64,000 bases of DNA from Leclercia adecarboxylata (GCF_006171285.1 NZ_CP040889.1:1-64000); one strand, 5' to 3'; positions 40,501 to 48,959 are shown, counted from the first letter of the stretch. Made by a program: numbers and translations. Notes: generated by a model from the letters alone, not told the origin.

Positions 40501-40982
40501 TTCAGCACCGTCTGCCAGGTACCGCCGTCGGTCTGCAGGTCAATCGCGTAGTTAACCGAGTTCCCGACCAGATCGCCGTCGTTCTCCTGTTTGAACAGCG
40601 AGGGCCACTTCAGGCGAAGGCGAACGGCTGAAAGCTGGGTATTGGTAAAGGTGCGCGTCCAGGCGGTGGTGCTGGAAACTTCGGTGCCCACGCTGATTTC
40701 ATTTTCAGTACCGGGTATGCCCTGAATGTATTTTTGCGCCTGGGTACCGGGACGAAACTCCCACGTCACGCCGCTGAAGTTTTGCGAGCCGTCTGCGTTC
40801 TCAAGCGCCGTGCCATCGAGATAAATATTTTTGCCGGTGAGCTGGCCGGAAAACTCCCCCTCTCCCAGCGCTATCAGAATTTTGGCCTTCGCTACAGACT
40901 GGAGATCATCGGGTTGTTCGGTGGGTGTGCGTGATTTAGAGCCACCGCCTTTGCGGCCCCTGATAGCGGTTGCGTTTACCAT
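37599..40982 (-). CDS. J: tail tip / host specificity protein J
   Basis: 1127 residues, the size of lambda J. N-terminal hub part begins MVNATAIRGRKGGGSK and LGEGEFSGQLTGKNIYLDGT, both typical of J. Fibronectin type III-like repeats lie about 620-810, a coiled-coil region follows (EVKTAQATADQAFAEYK, QAQASADQAFAQYQ), and the C-terminus is a receptor-recognising tip (FVMLSGNGTANMYSPFAIVG). Contacts the host outer-membrane receptor and triggers DNA ejection. Follows I in the operon with a weak hairpin and T run between. Confidence 0.95.
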   Translation of the reverse strand: MVNATAIRGRKGGGSKSRTPTEQPDDLQSVAKAKILIALGEGEFSGQLTGKNIYLDGTALENADGSQNFSGVTWEFRPGTQAQKYIQGIPGTENEISVGTEVSSTTAWTRTFTNTQLSAVRLRLKWPSLFKQENDGDLVGNSVNYAIDLQTDGGTWQTVLNTSVTGKTTSGYERSHRIDLPQSGKTWTIRLRKLTADANSAKIGDTMTLQSFTEVIDAKLRYPNTALLYIEFDSSQFNGSIPQISCEPRGRVIRVPDTYNPETRTYTGTWTGAFKWAWTDNPAWIFYDLVVSDRFGLGHRLTAANIDKWTLYQVAQYCDQPVPDGKGGSGTEPRYICNVYIQDRNDAYTVLRDFAAIFRGMTYWGGDQIVALADMPRDVDYSYTRANVIDGRFTYASSTTKTRYTTALVSWSDPANAYADAMEPVFEQALVARYGFNQLEMTAIGCTRQSEANRKGRWGILTNNKDRVVSFDVGLDGNIPQPGYIIAVADEMLSGKVTGGRISSVNGRVITLDRAPDAKAGHRLILNLPSGASQARTIQAVNGKAVTVSTAYSETPQAESVWVAESDELYAQQYRVISISDNNDGTFTVTGAAHDPDKYARIDTGAIIDQRPVSVIPPGNQSPPANIVISSFSVVQQNISVETMRVSWDQAQNAIAYEAQWRRNDGNWVNVPRSSTTSFDVPGIYSGRYLVRVRAINAAEISSGWGYSEEKTLTGKVGNPPKPVGFTASDNVLFGIELNWGFPANTDDTLKTEIQYSPTGSDENAMLLADVPYPQRKYQQMGLKAGQIFWYRAQLVDRTGNESGYTDWVRGMSSDQASDYLDAIKDEVLSAEDGKALTEQIDFNIAGVLQNTLYGIQGAKITFQQFGAAYAEISNAQILIADANQAFAQFRELVAVQFADNAAEIDEVKTAQATADQAFAEYKLTVAADFKGVNSSITTIQQAQASADQAFAQYQQQVTAKFSDQQSAINEKMTAYADAGSANAIYTLKAGVKYNGNYYDAGISVAVLASGSAITTRVAINANEFVMLSGNGTANMYSPFAIVGGQVFLNSAFIQEGTITSAMIAGYIQSNNYVAGSVGWRLDKGGSFENNGSVAGQGSMRQTNQKISVKDANGVLRVQIGYLDGVF

Positions 40983-41034
40983 ATTGCGCCCATAAAAAAA
41001 CCACCCTGAGGTGACCTGAATGAAAGGGTTATTT

Positions 41035-41634
41035 TTACTGCTGATCTTCGACGTAAATGCCTGCGGAGATGATCGCGCCGCCGATGCGCCGACGTCCGTA
41101 AAGCAGGGGAACCGGATAACCCTGTGCTGCGGTGTTCGTTACCCCGCCGAACGCATAAGAGGCGCGGTTATCGGCATCTTGTTTGCTGGCAAGGCCAGTT
41201 GGTTGAGGGGAAAGCATCTGGACTACTCCACCGAGCATCATGGCTGCACCTAATTTTGCGGCACCGTAGCCCACTGCTGAGAGCGTTCCGCCGGAAAGAT
41301 AACCAACCGCTACGCCAACAACTACGAGCACTGCGCCGAGGATAGTTTGGAGTACACCAGCTTTTTTGCTGCCGATGATTACAGGCACAATTCGAATAAC
41401 CTCGCCGGTCACCGGGAAGCCAAAGTCGTCTTGTCCGATATTTTTCTTATCTTTAAAAACCGCGTACGTAAGACCCCGAGCTTTACTGGTAATTAAAAAC
41501 TTTTCGATCCCCTCAATTGTTTTGGTAAGAGAATTTATTGCCTCTGCTGTTGTACGTATTAAGCGATGGTGAACCTTCCCATATGTTTTTCCCAATATTC
41601 CGCCGAGTTCAATTCTAGTCATCACCTCAGACAT
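41035..41634 (-). CDS. I: tail assembly protein I
   Basis: 199 residues matching lambda gpI: N-terminal ubiquitin-like part, then a hydrophobic Gly-rich middle (ILGAVLVVVGVAVGYLSGG, YGAAKLGAAMMLGGVVQML) and the C-terminal GYPVPLLYGRRRIGG motif. Needed for tail tip assembly. GGAG lies ten bases before ATG 41634; a second ATG at 41622 is preceded by GAGGTG. The group II intron ends only 17 bases upstream. Confidence 0.9.
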   Translation of the reverse strand: MSEVMTRIELGGILGKTYGKVHHRLIRTTAEAINSLTKTIEGIEKFLITSKARGLTYAVFKDKKNIGQDDFGFPVTGEVIRIVPVIIGSKKAGVLQTILGAVLVVVGVAVGYLSGGTLSAVGYGAAKLGAAMMLGGVVQMLSPQPTGLASKQDADNRASYAFGGVTNTAAQGYPVPLLYGRRRIGGAIISAGIYVEDQQ

Positions 41635-41651
41635 CTTCTTTCTCCATCGGC

Positions 41652-43476
41652 ATAGGGGACGGCCTTCATAGGCCGCTCCCCTGCCACACCACCCGGCATG
41701 CGGGTCCGCACCGGGCGGTTCGAGAGATTGAGGTTATGAGAGGCGCGCCAATCCCAGCCTGTCGAACCACGCAATATTCAGCACACGATTCAACTCAAAA
41801 CGGCTATTACGCCACCAGCGATGAGAGTTACTGGCCACCCTCTGCGCCACCTGCTGGCTCGCCCCCAGTGTCCGCAGCTCTCGATAGATCGTAGGGCCAC
41901 GCTTCCACTGCCTGAGCTGGATCGCTCTCAGTCGATGTCGTATCCATTCGTCCAGCTTGCGCCAGACTGCCGGTGTTTGCGACAACGTGAAGTAGGCTTT
42001 CCAGCCCAAAAGATAAGGCCGAAGATTATCTGCGACCTGTTGCAAGCTACGCCCGCAGGAGCGCCGGGTAAGCCAGCGGATACGCTGCTTGAACTGTTTC
42101 TGCGCCTTATAAGAGACCGCGCGCTTGACTTCACTTCGGGCTGACCACAACTCATAGCCCAGAAACTTGCGACCAAACGCGCTCGTCACTGCACTCTTGC
42201 TCTCGTTGACGCTCAAGTGCAGCTTTTCGTACAGCCGCCTCAGCAGGGCCATTACCCGCTGCCCCGCCTTCTGACTGCGCACATACACGTTCGCATCGTC
42301 GGCATAGCGCACGAAACAATGGCCTCGGCGTTCAAGCTCCCGATCCACTTCGTCCAGCAGCACGTTCGCCAACAACGGCGACAGTGGGCCGCCTTGCGGC
42401 GCCCGCAGCGGCTTTTCTCGACCACGCCATTGATCAGCGTTCCCGCATCCAGATAGGCGCGAATCAGCCGGATAACCGCCTGATCCGTAATCCGTTTGCG
42501 CAAACGATCCATCAAGATGTCGTGATCGACCCGGTCGAAGAACTTCTCCAGATCAACATCCACCACCACTTTACGTCCTGAAGAGGCATAGCGCTGAGCC
42601 GCTAAAACGGCGTCCTGCGCACAGCGTCCCGGACGGAAGCCGTAGCTGTGTTCACTGAAGGTCGGATCGAGTAATGGCTGCAAGGCTTGCAGCAACGCTT
42701 GTTGGATCAAACGGTCGGTGACCGTTGGGATACCCAACTCGCGTTGACCGCCGTCAGGTTTGGGAATGACCACACGCCGTACCGGACTGGGCCGGTAGAC
42801 TCCTGAAAGAAGCTGTTCACGAATCCCCGCCCATTGGGTCAGCAGGTACTCGGCCGTCTGATCAATATCCAGACCGTCGACTCCCGCTGCACCTTTGTTG
42901 GCCTTGACCCGTTTCCACGCCCGTTTCAGGTTTTCTCTCGCAAAGGCCCGTTCCAGCAGCCCTTGTCCTGCGTTATCGGGTTCATTTTGCGGGCGATTGA
43001 CCTCGTCGCTGACAGGATTTCTCACGGTTTCACCGCTCGTTATCTCCGTCCGCCCCGCGTTTGGCAGGCATCTGACTTCCGGTCTTTCGCATCAACATGG
43101 CCTATGACGCTTTCTCTCGTTCGGCCCTTCGTCAAAAAAAAAGACTACTACGGCCTCTGCTGACTTCTCGCTCCGACTCGCGCCGTCGCCCTTTCAGGCA
43201 CAAGGCGAGATCTCCCCAGGTAAGAACGCAATCCTTCACCGCACAACCGCCGGATTTACGCTGCCTGACCCTTGACCACAAGAGCTTCGCGGTTTTATGC
43301 CCGCTCGCCCTGGTCGGCTTCGCCTTGTATCCGGTTCTTGTACATCGGCTCGCGGTTTCGATTCACGCTTCCTCCCCACACTCGGTCGCCCTCATGCAGT
43401 TGCGCTTCACTTCGTTCGCTGTGGTCAGCTTACGGCGGGACTTTCACCCACAAGATTGCGCCCATGCTGGGCGCAC
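41652..43476 (-). mobile_element. group II intron, inserted after a terminator in the tail operon
   Basis: 5' end: GTGCGCCCAGCATGGGCGC at 43,476 with the downstream GGTGAAAGTCCC element. 3' end: a domain V hairpin (ACCGCCCGG..CCGGGTGGT around 41,690-41,725), a domain VI hairpin (GGGGAGCGGCC..GGCCGTCCCC) and an AT end at 41,652. Length about 1,825 bases. It encodes a reverse transcriptase without an HNH endonuclease domain. Insertion directly behind a Rho-independent terminator is the habit of group IIC introns, but class is not settled here. The ends are my reading of the consensus, good to a few bases. Confidence 0.85.
41734..43025 (-). pseudogene. ltrA: group II intron reverse transcriptase/maturase, frameshifted
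   Basis: The 5' part (from 43,025) carries RT blocks RRVVIPKPDGGQRELGIPTV, SYGFRPGRCAQDAV and VVDVDLEKFFDRVDHD. Near 42,418 the frame changes: the PQGGPLSPLLANVLLDE block, the catalytic YADD and the maturase domain (RPYLLGWKAYFTL, HRWWRNSR) are in another frame running to 41,734. One base appears lost between EKSR and APQGG. Joined, the protein would be about 425 residues. If real, the intron cannot move or splice by its own protein. Confidence 0.88.
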
Positions 43477-43505
43477 ATAAAAAAAGCCACCCGAAGGTGG
43501 CTTAA
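43477..43505 (-). terminator. intrinsic terminator after the lipoprotein gene, intron insertion site
   Basis: AAGCCACC pairs with GGTGGCTT around a TTCG loop (43,484-43,503), then seven T on the minus strand. The intron starts one or two bases after the T run. It marks the 3' end of the lipoprotein gene as its own transcription unit. Confidence 0.9.
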
Positions 43506-43520
43506 CTTATTTTCATTTTA

Positions 43521-43853
43521 TTAAAGACATGATCTGGCAGCAGTGGCCCAGTGATCGTTCCATCCTTTTGCGACGGCATATACCTTAACATCGCTCCCGC
43601 CAGATTCTGATTTATCAATATTGACCACCGAAAGTGCCCCAAAAATATCGTCTGAGGCTGTTATTTTGTAACCTAACTCAGTTGGAATGCTGGAACTTGA
43701 TGAACGAAGCTCCACCCACTTCGGAGCCAGGCATCTGTTAACCTGATCGGCGCTCTTCGAAGTATGCTCAGAAAAAATAGGCTTTTGAGATTCAAGCGAA
43801 TTCACAGAGCAGCCTGCTAACCCCATAACAAGCATCAGGAATAACTTTTTCAT
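43521..43853 (-). CDS. phage lipoprotein, possible Cor-type superinfection exclusion protein
   Basis: About 110 residues from the second Met (MKKLFLMLVMGLAGCS), which fits SD AAAGGAG best. LAGC is a lipobox, so the mature protein is a lipid-anchored envelope protein of about 95 residues. It has two more cysteines (VNRCLAPKW, ARSCL). Length, lipobox and place in the tail operon recall Cor of phi80/N15/mEp167, which blocks the FhuA receptor. It has its own terminator, lies between K and I and so behaves as a moron. Cor identity is a guess; lipoprotein nature is clear. Confidence 0.7.
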   Translation of the reverse strand: MKKLFLMLVMGLAGCSVNSLESQKPIFSEHTSKSADQVNRCLAPKWVELRSSSSSIPTELGYKITASDDIFGALSVVNIDKSESGGSDVKVYAVAKGWNDHWATAARSCL

Positions 43854-43882
43854 TTTCATGCTCCTTTGAAATTTATCAGAGG

Positions 43883-44593
43883 TTAGCATAGAGACTTGTA
43901 CCGTAGAACCTTCATCGTCCTTTCCTGCCAGTATCCACCATACGGTACTCGCTGGCTCAGGTGTCCATACAAATGGTGCAATAGCATATTACCTTCCAGC
44001 AGAATCCCCGCGTGATTCCACTTATTCGACTGTACCTGCATGATCACCATATCGCCAGGCTGCGGCGCGCCGTCGAATTCCCGGAACCCGCATTCGTACC
44101 AGCATTCCTGGTAGAAATTATCCGGGTACTCGTCCTCCCACCAGGGATAATTCACCCTGTAGTCATGCAGCTCGATGCCGTGCGTCTGCCGGAAATAGCT
44201 CATCACCAGCCCCCAGCAATCGTACACGCCCAGGACGAAAGGCCGCTCGATGAGGGGGATCTCTCCCCGGGGCATGATGGTCCGTAAGTCACCTTCCGGC
44301 CAGCTGACGATGTGCCAGGGTAGCCCGTTGATGTCACACTGGGCCTTATCCGTTTCGCTCGGCTGGGTGGTTGCATCGGGGTGGCTGTGAACGATGGCGG
44401 TCACCGGTCCCCATTCTTCGGCGGTGGCGTAGTCTTCCGGGCAAAGGACAAAATTGTCCTCTGGAGTCGTGGCCAGATTACGGCAGGGAAAATATCGCTC
44501 TACCCGGCTCTTCTGCGCTACCACGCCGCAGCACTCGCGCGGATACTCCTGCGCAGCGTGTGCCATGATGGCCGTGACAGTCTTTTTACGCAT
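43883..44593 (-). CDS. K: tail assembly peptidase K (JAB and NlpC/P60 domains)
   Basis: 236 residues, lambda gpK-like. N-terminal JAB/MPN metallopeptidase part with VHSHPDATTQPSETD (His-x-His and Ser/Asp ligands), C-terminal NlpC/P60 part with catalytic Cys in GVYDCWGLV and His in KWNHAGILLE. Works in tail tip assembly and perhaps in cutting peptidoglycan on entry. Two bases separate it from L. Complete catalytic residues in both domains. Confidence 0.93.
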   Translation of the reverse strand: MRKKTVTAIMAHAAQEYPRECCGVVAQKSRVERYFPCRNLATTPEDNFVLCPEDYATAEEWGPVTAIVHSHPDATTQPSETDKAQCDINGLPWHIVSWPEGDLRTIMPRGEIPLIERPFVLGVYDCWGLVMSYFRQTHGIELHDYRVNYPWWEDEYPDNFYQECWYECGFREFDGAPQPGDMVIMQVQSNKWNHAGILLEGNMLLHHLYGHLSQRVPYGGYWQERTMKVLRYKSLC

Positions 44594-44594
44594 G

Positions 44595-45350
44595 TTAACT
44601 CCTGATCAATGAGGTACCCGGGAAACCGCCGAATGAGAGTTCGTTATTTTCACCGAACCGAAGTTTGCAGGCAGACAGAGTGCCGTTGCATTCGTCCAGA
44701 GAAGGATCGCTGACCGGATTGTTGTTTTTGTCGAAATAGCGCGTGCCGGCGTAATCGCAGCCATCACCGGTGCGGTATTTGTTACGAATGCACCACGTAC
44801 ACAGGGAATGAAGCTGGCGCGTCGGTATCATCAGCCCCTGCAGATCCATCGGACTGGAAAGCGTGAACTCAACCACCTCGCTGGTTTCACTGCTCTTTGC
44901 ATCGATATAGAAAACCTTCAGCTTTTCCTGTGTCGGATCGGCCGTGACATTGCCGCCAGTGAAGTTTTTCGCATCCAGATAGTGCGCCAGAGTGTCATGG
45001 ATCGTCACTTTTGCCTGGAGCATATCGTCATATGCCAGGCACAGAGCCGTAATAGAGCTGTCCAGATTAGCGACCGACAGCTTTGGCTTAGCGTTGCCAC
45101 CACTTGTGGATGCTTCAATACCGGAGATCTGGCAGGGCCACGCTTTATATTCCTTGCCCTGCCACCAGATGGATTTGGCGGGCAGTTTCGCTTCATCTCC
45201 GCCTGCTGCCTCGATCTCCCCTGGCGTGTGGGCGATATTGTGAGCGTGAAAACGCATAACATCTGAGACGCCAAACCCGGTACCGTCGACTTCAAAAAGA
45301 CGGACTTCATTACCGGGTTCCAGCTTCTGATAATCGTTATTAAGACTCAT
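44595..45350 (-). CDS. L: minor tail protein L
   Basis: 251 residues, lambda gpL-like. C-terminal cysteines in LCTWCIRNKY, GDGCDYAG and DECNGTLSACKLRFG correspond to the iron-sulfur cluster ligands of gpL. Part of the tail tip hub. Starts four bases inside the M stop (ATGA), showing translational coupling. Confidence 0.93.
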   Translation of the reverse strand: MSLNNDYQKLEPGNEVRLFEVDGTGFGVSDVMRFHAHNIAHTPGEIEAAGGDEAKLPAKSIWWQGKEYKAWPCQISGIEASTSGGNAKPKLSVANLDSSITALCLAYDDMLQAKVTIHDTLAHYLDAKNFTGGNVTADPTQEKLKVFYIDAKSSETSEVVEFTLSSPMDLQGLMIPTRQLHSLCTWCIRNKYRTGDGCDYAGTRYFDKNNNPVSDPSLDECNGTLSACKLRFGENNELSFGGFPGTSLIRS

Positions 45351-45694
45351 GGTGCAAAGGCCTGTTCAAAAGTGGCAGAGATGTACATTATGGTTTTGCC
45401 CTTCACTACTTTTTGCAGGCTGTCAGCTTCAACGCCCCACAGCGCCAGCTCACCGAACGGGGGCTGAAAGGAAAAGGCCTTCGTCTTGTGACGCCTGAGG
45501 AAAGCGTAAATCTGCAGCCCTTTATCCGGTCTGCCGGTAAAGGAGTATTCATAGGTTAACGTCTCGTCATTGATTCCCGATCCGCTGACCTGCGTGTACC
45601 CGTCTCCAAACTGGGCTTTCCGGATGGTGTCTTTGCTTTTCGTGGTTGGCTGACTGGCCGACTGAATGGGCCAGGGGAATTTCTCGATAGCCAT
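45347..45694 (-). CDS. M: minor tail protein M
   Basis: 115 residues, the usual gpM size (PF05939). Blocks KDTIRKAQFGDGYTQVSGSGIND and FLRRHKTKAFSFQPP are typical. Distal tail tip component between tape measure and L. Its ATG overlaps the H stop by one base. Confidence 0.92.
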   Translation of the reverse strand: MAIEKFPWPIQSASQPTTKSKDTIRKAQFGDGYTQVSGSGINDETLTYEYSFTGRPDKGLQIYAFLRRHKTKAFSFQPPFGELALWGVEADSLQKVVKGKTIMYISATFEQAFAP

Positions 45695-48198
45695 TAGCGC
45701 CTCCCGTTGTTCAGATTCCAGATGATTCCGCCAGGTTCGCTTTCCCGGGCGATCCCCTCCCGGATGGATCGGTCAACCACCTGCTGGTAGGCCCTGCCGG
45801 CTGCGTCACTACTCGCCTGACTTGATGACGAACTCTGTTGAGAAGGGGTAACCGTGACGGGAGCATAAACACTCACCCCCAGAGGCGTGGCAATGCCCTT
45901 ACCACCTCCCACAAGGCCACCGCTGGCATATCCCCGCATCAGGCTGTACAGGTTTCCTACGCCGATCCGGCTGGTAGCTTCTTTGGTGAAGACAAACTCC
46001 CCCCGGTGGACAACACCAGCCGGGTCATTTTTGCCGCCATAACCCGTAAATCCGCCAGCAGCAAAACCCAGCGCTGTTGTGGCTGAGTCAACCACCCCGA
46101 CCATGGCTTGCTTAACGAGGATCTGCGTCATCATCGACAGAATGGATTTTGTGAAATCAGACCATTTGCCTTTCCCGGTCGTAAGCATGTCGGCCATACT
46201 CTGTCCGATTCCGTCAAACGTGGCAGCGGCCAGCGATTTCACCTGCCCGTAAGCATCGTCAGCAGAGTCAACATAGTCAGCCCAGGCCGTTTTGGCACCA
46301 GCCTGCCAGTTCTGGCGGAGGGCGTCCTGTTCACCATAATAATTCCTGAGCGCGTCCAGCTCGTTCTGGTACTGCTGATCGCCCTCATTACCCCCGGCAT
46401 TTTTCCAGCCCTGTAGCAGCTGTGCTTCCTCAAGGCGACGTTGGGTCTGACGGCTGCTCATACCGGCACTATCCGCCAGTGCCTGCGTTTTCTCACCCAT
46501 CTGGGTAACATATTTTTGCGAGGTATCCTGCAGGCGATTCAGGCGCTCCTGGGTGACGATCTGATCACCAAGGGCTGCATTTATTTCTGCTTGAGCGAGA
46601 ACCTTATCTTTAGTGGCGAGTACAGATTTTTCATCATCAGTCAGCGTACGCGTTTTCGCAGCCTGCTCAAGTACAGTGAATTTGGCCTGCTCTTTCCATA
46701 ACTGCTGGCGCTGCTGGCTGATCTGGTCGTTAATTCCAGAGTGCTGGCGTAATACCTCCAGCTGGGTTTGCAACTCGAGGGTCTGAGCGCTGGTATTGTC
46801 GGTAAGTTTCGTTCCGCCCGGCGTCCTGATTTTCGTCGGCTTCTTCAGCGAGTCGTCGTATTCCTTTTTCGCCGCGGCCAGGTTGATGTTGTAATCAGCC
46901 TGGAGGATCCGCCCCTCTTTCAGCGCTTTGTTCAGCTCGCTCTGGCGAGCGGTGTACTTCTCCAGGGCTGTCTGCGTTTTACTGTAATTCGCCTGGGCCT
47001 GTTGTGCGTACTTGAGGCGATCGGCTTCGAGTCCTGCCTCACGGGTTGCGTTTTCCTGGGCGAGTTGTGAGTTGCGGGCCTGCTGCTGAGCCATGTCCAG
47101 CGCCTGGCGGGCAGTCTCACGGTCATTCCAGAAGCGGGCGCGCGCGTCATCGTTGACATAACGATCACCCTTACGCAAATTCCAGATTTCATCCGCCCGC
47201 TTAAAGGCCGCCTCTGCCTTGCTCAGCATTTCCTGAGAGGTGTCCGGCCTGCCGATATCCAGTGCCGCATCCCACATGGATTTGAACGCTTTTTTAAGGG
47301 AATCTGCGGCGGATTCGATCGTACCCATGTTGTCACGAATACTGGCAGTCTGTTTGTCGAACCCGGCGGTTGCTGCTTCGTTGGCCGCCTGCAGGGCTCC
47401 TGCTTCATTTCCTGCGCGCTGCAGAGCAGTAACATATTCAACCTGCTCAGCCGTGACATTGTGAAACTGCTGCGCCATCGCCAGCAGCCCTGACGCCGGA
47501 TCATTGGCCATGCGCCCAAATGCTTCAGCCACCTTATCGACCGGCAGACCGGATGCATCCGTGAATTTCGCAACCGAGATCGCAAGCTCTTCGAAGTTAG
47601 CACCCGCGCGAACGCCTGCAATAACAAGCGCGGTCAGCGCCTGACTGGTCTGGTTAAATGTAAGCCCCGCTTTCTCGCCGGCAGCTGCAATGGTCTGCAT
47701 GCGAACAGCTGTGAGACCTGCAGTATTACCGGTCAGGGTCAGCGTTTTATTAAATTCAGAGAGCGTGCTCGATCCCTGATAATACGAATACATCAGTGCT
47801 GCGGTACCCGCGGCGAGCGCCCCGACTCCGAGCATTGTAGGTGATATCGTTCCCAGCAAAGCACTGAACATAGGCCGGAGACCACCAAACTGGTCTTTAA
47901 TTTGTCCGCCCTGCTGGAGCATGATCAGCCAGGGGCTTTGCCCACCGGCCAGCTGTGTCGCGATGTCAGTAAACTGCGCTGGCAAGGTCCGCATCGCGGC
48001 ACTGTATTGGCCTACAGAAATTCCGGCTCGCTTTGCGGCCAGTTCCTGCTTCGAAAATGCCTGCTGAACCTGAAGGGCAGCATCATTGGCCGCTTTACCC
48101 GTTCCTTTCAGTTGCTTATTTACGTAAGTAACCTGTTCGGTAAATTTGGCCGAATTAACGTCAAGGTTAACGACCAGATCACCCACTGACTGTGCCAT
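45694..48198 (-). CDS. H: tape measure protein H
   Basis: 834 residues (lambda H 853). N-terminal part matches gpH (QSVGDLVVNLDVNSAKF, RTLPAQFTDIATQLAGGQSPWLIMLQQGGQ), with hydrophobic segments near 115-140, long helical middle (ARNSQLAQENATREAGLEA) and the C-terminal MLTTGKGKWSDFTKSILSMM. Sets tail length and helps DNA cross the envelope. Starts 20 bases inside T, as in lambda. Length predicts a tail close to that of lambda. Confidence 0.95.
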   Translation of the reverse strand: MAQSVGDLVVNLDVNSAKFTEQVTYVNKQLKGTGKAANDAALQVQQAFSKQELAAKRAGISVGQYSAAMRTLPAQFTDIATQLAGGQSPWLIMLQQGGQIKDQFGGLRPMFSALLGTISPTMLGVGALAAGTAALMYSYYQGSSTLSEFNKTLTLTGNTAGLTAVRMQTIAAAGEKAGLTFNQTSQALTALVIAGVRAGANFEELAISVAKFTDASGLPVDKVAEAFGRMANDPASGLLAMAQQFHNVTAEQVEYVTALQRAGNEAGALQAANEAATAGFDKQTASIRDNMGTIESAADSLKKAFKSMWDAALDIGRPDTSQEMLSKAEAAFKRADEIWNLRKGDRYVNDDARARFWNDRETARQALDMAQQQARNSQLAQENATREAGLEADRLKYAQQAQANYSKTQTALEKYTARQSELNKALKEGRILQADYNINLAAAKKEYDDSLKKPTKIRTPGGTKLTDNTSAQTLELQTQLEVLRQHSGINDQISQQRQQLWKEQAKFTVLEQAAKTRTLTDDEKSVLATKDKVLAQAEINAALGDQIVTQERLNRLQDTSQKYVTQMGEKTQALADSAGMSSRQTQRRLEEAQLLQGWKNAGGNEGDQQYQNELDALRNYYGEQDALRQNWQAGAKTAWADYVDSADDAYGQVKSLAAATFDGIGQSMADMLTTGKGKWSDFTKSILSMMTQILVKQAMVGVVDSATTALGFAAGGFTGYGGKNDPAGVVHRGEFVFTKEATSRIGVGNLYSLMRGYASGGLVGGGKGIATPLGVSVYAPVTVTPSQQSSSSSQASSDAAGRAYQQVVDRSIREGIARESEPGGIIWNLNNGRR

Positions 48199-48487
48199 AG
48201 CGCACTCCTCCCAGGCTTTCCGCCACAGACATCATCACATCGTCATCCATCGGTAAGTTTTCCGGCTCAGGCGGGTTCAGAAGGCTGAAATTAAGCGGGG
48301 TTTGTTCAGTCTCCGGCCACATCACAGAAACCACCAGATGACTGAGCCGGGAGAAGTGAGCATCCAGCAAATCGTTTTCAAAATACTGCTGCTGATAATA
48401 TCGCCCCCACTCAGCCAGCTCAGTCGAAGACATGCCGGCAAGCATCGCGCGCCAGTCCGGGCGCCGGAACTCCCGCGCCAGTTTCAT
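48179..48487 (-). CDS. T: tail assembly T part, made as G-T fusion by -1 frameshift
   Basis: Frame from ATG 48487 to 48,179 reads LAREFRRPDWRAMLAGM and EWGRYYQQQYFENDLLD, matching lambda T. It is open upstream past the G stop and is one base back from the G frame, so it is reached by a -1 slip near the end of G. The fusion is a chaperone that recruits the major tail protein to the tape measure. The ATG itself has no clear SD. Confidence 0.85.
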   Translation of the reverse strand: MKLAREFRRPDWRAMLAGMSSTELAEWGRYYQQQYFENDLLDAHFSRLSHLVVSVMWPETEQTPLNFSLLNPPEPENLPMDDDVMMSVAESLGGVRYGTVSG

Positions 48488-48507
48488 TACAAAACTCAGC
48501 TCACCGG

Positions 48508-48918
48508 CTAACGCTTTTCCGCGCTCACCTCCTCTTCCCCGACAGCGTGGCCTGTATTTTCCTCGCCGCTGGCCTGCCCGGGATCCTGAAGCGGGAGCAT
48601 GTCAGAGAGCTTTTTAACAAACTGTTCCCCGGCACCAATCATCGCTGGCGACCAGCCGGATAAAACCTCATCCTGCAGAGCATCAACATGCTTTGAGGTA
48701 TCTCCCTGCCACAGTGACATTGCGATCAGACGGGCACCGCGCCGGATATTGCTGGCAACCCGTAATGGAAGATAACCCTCATCTTCTTCATCTTTTGGCA
48801 GGGATTTCTCGTCCAGCGCCAGGTACTGCAAATGCTCGATACGTTGCAGCGCGGACAGCTCAAACAACTCAATAGTGTTGCCATTGAAGATAAACGGCTC
48901 TGATTTCAGAAAATTCAT
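48508..48918 (-). CDS. G: tail assembly chaperone G
   Basis: 136 residues from ATG 48918 after GGAG (MNFLKSEPFIFNGNTIEL). Matches lambda G in FLK.E.F, LFELSALQRIEHL and IAMSLWQ. Coats the tape measure protein together with G-T. The C-terminal residues VSAEKR align with VSAGKC of lambda, where the frameshift occurs. Lambda-type order V, G, T, H kept. Confidence 0.92.
   Translation of the reverse strand: MNFLKSEPFIFNGNTIELFELSALQRIEHLQYLALDEKSLPKDEEDEGYLPLRVASNIRRGARLIAMSLWQGDTSKHVDALQDEVLSGWSPAMIGAGEQFVKKLSDMLPLQDPGQASGEENTGHAVGEEEVSAEKR
48514..48520 (-). other. programmed -1 frameshift heptamer, variant GGAAAAG
   Basis: Zero-frame reading is GCG GAA AAG CGT TAG; slipping one base back gives GGA AAA GCG TTA and enters the open T frame. 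Lambda has G GGA AAG at the aligned codons. The variant keeps the Lys slip but changes the first codon to GAA, which pairs less well after the slip. Confidence 0.65.
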
Positions 48919-48959
48919 GGAAGACTCCAATAAAAATGACGGGGCCAGCGCCCCGCCGG

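Noticed and set aside
43097..43524. Overlapping plus-strand frames of 75-127 codons
   Set aside because: They lie over the 5' ribozyme domains of the group II intron on the other strand; no plausible start site or protein family.
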